NCBI GenBank assembly: GCA_031177445.1
Contig: JAPSGP010000038.1
Coordinates: 1 to 14,277, forward strand
Length of the DNA stretch: 14,277 nt
Source of the DNA: Acidimicrobiia bacterium
GTDB taxonomy: Bacteria > Actinomycetota > Acidimicrobiia > IMCC26256 > JACDBD01
Direction: 5' to 3'
Position numbers and translations under genes: made by a program. Position 1 is the stretch's first letter. The number at the start of each line of letters is the position of its first letter. Shown one piece after another: positions 13,943 through 14,277 of the stretch. The notes beneath the pieces are model-generated. The model saw only the letters and a program-made list of their open reading frames with translations. It had not been told where the DNA came from and made no database searches.

Positions 13943-14277
13943 CGAAGCGGGGCCGGCTGAAGCCGAGCGCGCCGACGAGGCGGCCGTTGCGGCCGAACAG
14001 CGCGACGAAGCGTCGCTCTTCGAGCGAGCCGTGCGCCACGACCACTTCGTCGTCGCCGCGGATGGCGCCCACGGTCTGGATCTTGACGTCGTACTGGTCG
14101 GACCACACGAAGGGCACCGGTGCGAACGGATCAGCGGCGGCGGCGTCGTCGGCGAGGAGGCGCCGCGCGGCCGCCACACCCTGCTCAGTCGCGTTCGTCC
14201 AGTGCTCGAGTCGCATCAGCTCGCCGTCGAACAGCGGGTTCGGCCATCGGGCGACGTCGCCGGCCGCGACAATCCCC
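13863..14277 (-). CDS. FAD-dependent NAD(P)H:ferredoxin-type oxidoreductase, C-terminal part, runs off right edge
   Basis: The frame is open to the window edge, so only the C-terminal ~138 residues are present. The edge sequence GIVAAGDVARWPNPLFDG carries the GD motif that contacts the FAD ribityl and pyrophosphate. LMRLEHWTNATEQGVAAARRLL follows, the conserved segment of rhodocoxin/putidaredoxin-reductase-like enzymes. The rest (PFAPVPFVWSDQYDVKIQTVG to ARTVEG) is the Reductase_C domain. These flavoproteins pass electrons from NAD(P)H to a ferredoxin that feeds a P450 or Rieske oxygenase; the oxygenase is not in the window. The internal ATG at 14216 is not the start. Its stop meets the short plus-strand frame above. 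Confidence 0.92.
   Translation of the reverse strand, partial: GIVAAGDVARWPNPLFDGELMRLEHWTNATEQGVAAARRLLADDAAAADPFAPVPFVWSDQYDVKIQTVGAIRGDDEVVVAHGSLEERRFVALFGRNGRLVGALGFSRPRFVMQYRAMIANRATFDEALAHARTVEG

Noticed and set aside
1..14277. tRNA, rRNA, insertion sequence or prophage genes
   Set aside because: No transposase, integrase or phage-like protein, no terminal inverted repeats and no recognisable tRNA or rRNA segment were seen.

Overview
This is a high-GC, densely packed window. Many genes start with GTG and several neighbours overlap by 4 bases. The gene families point to an actinobacterium: an EchA19-type enoyl-CoA hydratase, KstR-like operators, an F420-type luciferase-like oxidoreductase and a PimB-like glycosyltransferase. 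The lack of wider mycobacterial context and the overall style make an Acidimicrobiia-like lineage plausible, but that is inference.

Layout. (1) 1-542, plus strand: the 3' part of a HAD hydrolase cut by the left edge. (2) 550-3742, minus strand: a four-gene operon read right to left, encoding two DUF35/OB-fold proteins and then two thiolase-fold proteins, joined by ATGA overlaps or a 3-base gap. (3) 3743-3884: a divergent control region with two palindromes of the KstR type (AGAACnnGTTCT and TAGAAtnnGTTCTA). (4) 3885-6656, plus strand: EchA19-like enoyl-CoA hydratase, PaaI-type hotdog thioesterase and a sphingosine-1-phosphate-lyase-like PLP enzyme. A decayed SnoaL-like gene follows at 6754-6967. 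(5) 6964-13564, minus strand: MFS transporter, PimB-like GT4, small membrane protein, SRPBCC protein, ArsA-family ATPase, 90-residue protein, ROK kinase and LLM oxidoreductase. The last four are joined by 4-base start/stop overlaps. (6) 13565-13862: a mostly non-coding stretch with an imperfect 57-bp tandem duplication and a short TTG-started reading frame. (7) 13863-14277, minus strand: the C-terminal part of an FAD-dependent (ferredoxin-type) reductase running off the right edge.

How the genes fit together. Region 2-4 resembles the Mycobacterium tuberculosis cholesterol locus around Rv3516 (echA19) and Rv3521-Rv3523 (DUF35 protein, ltp4, ltp3) in gene content, gene lengths and operator type. 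The likely job is CoA-thioester side-chain degradation of a steroid or similar isoprenoid. Both thiolase-fold proteins lack the nucleophilic Cys, so they may be retro-aldolase-type or structural subunits rather than true thiolases. Region 5 resembles the M. tuberculosis Rv2184c (ArsA-like), Rv2185c (SRPBCC) and Rv2188c (pimB') neighbourhood. It suggests an envelope-lipid or lipid-handling unit of poorly understood function, here carrying a ROK kinase and an LLM enzyme. All comparisons with M. tuberculosis are from memory, not from a search.
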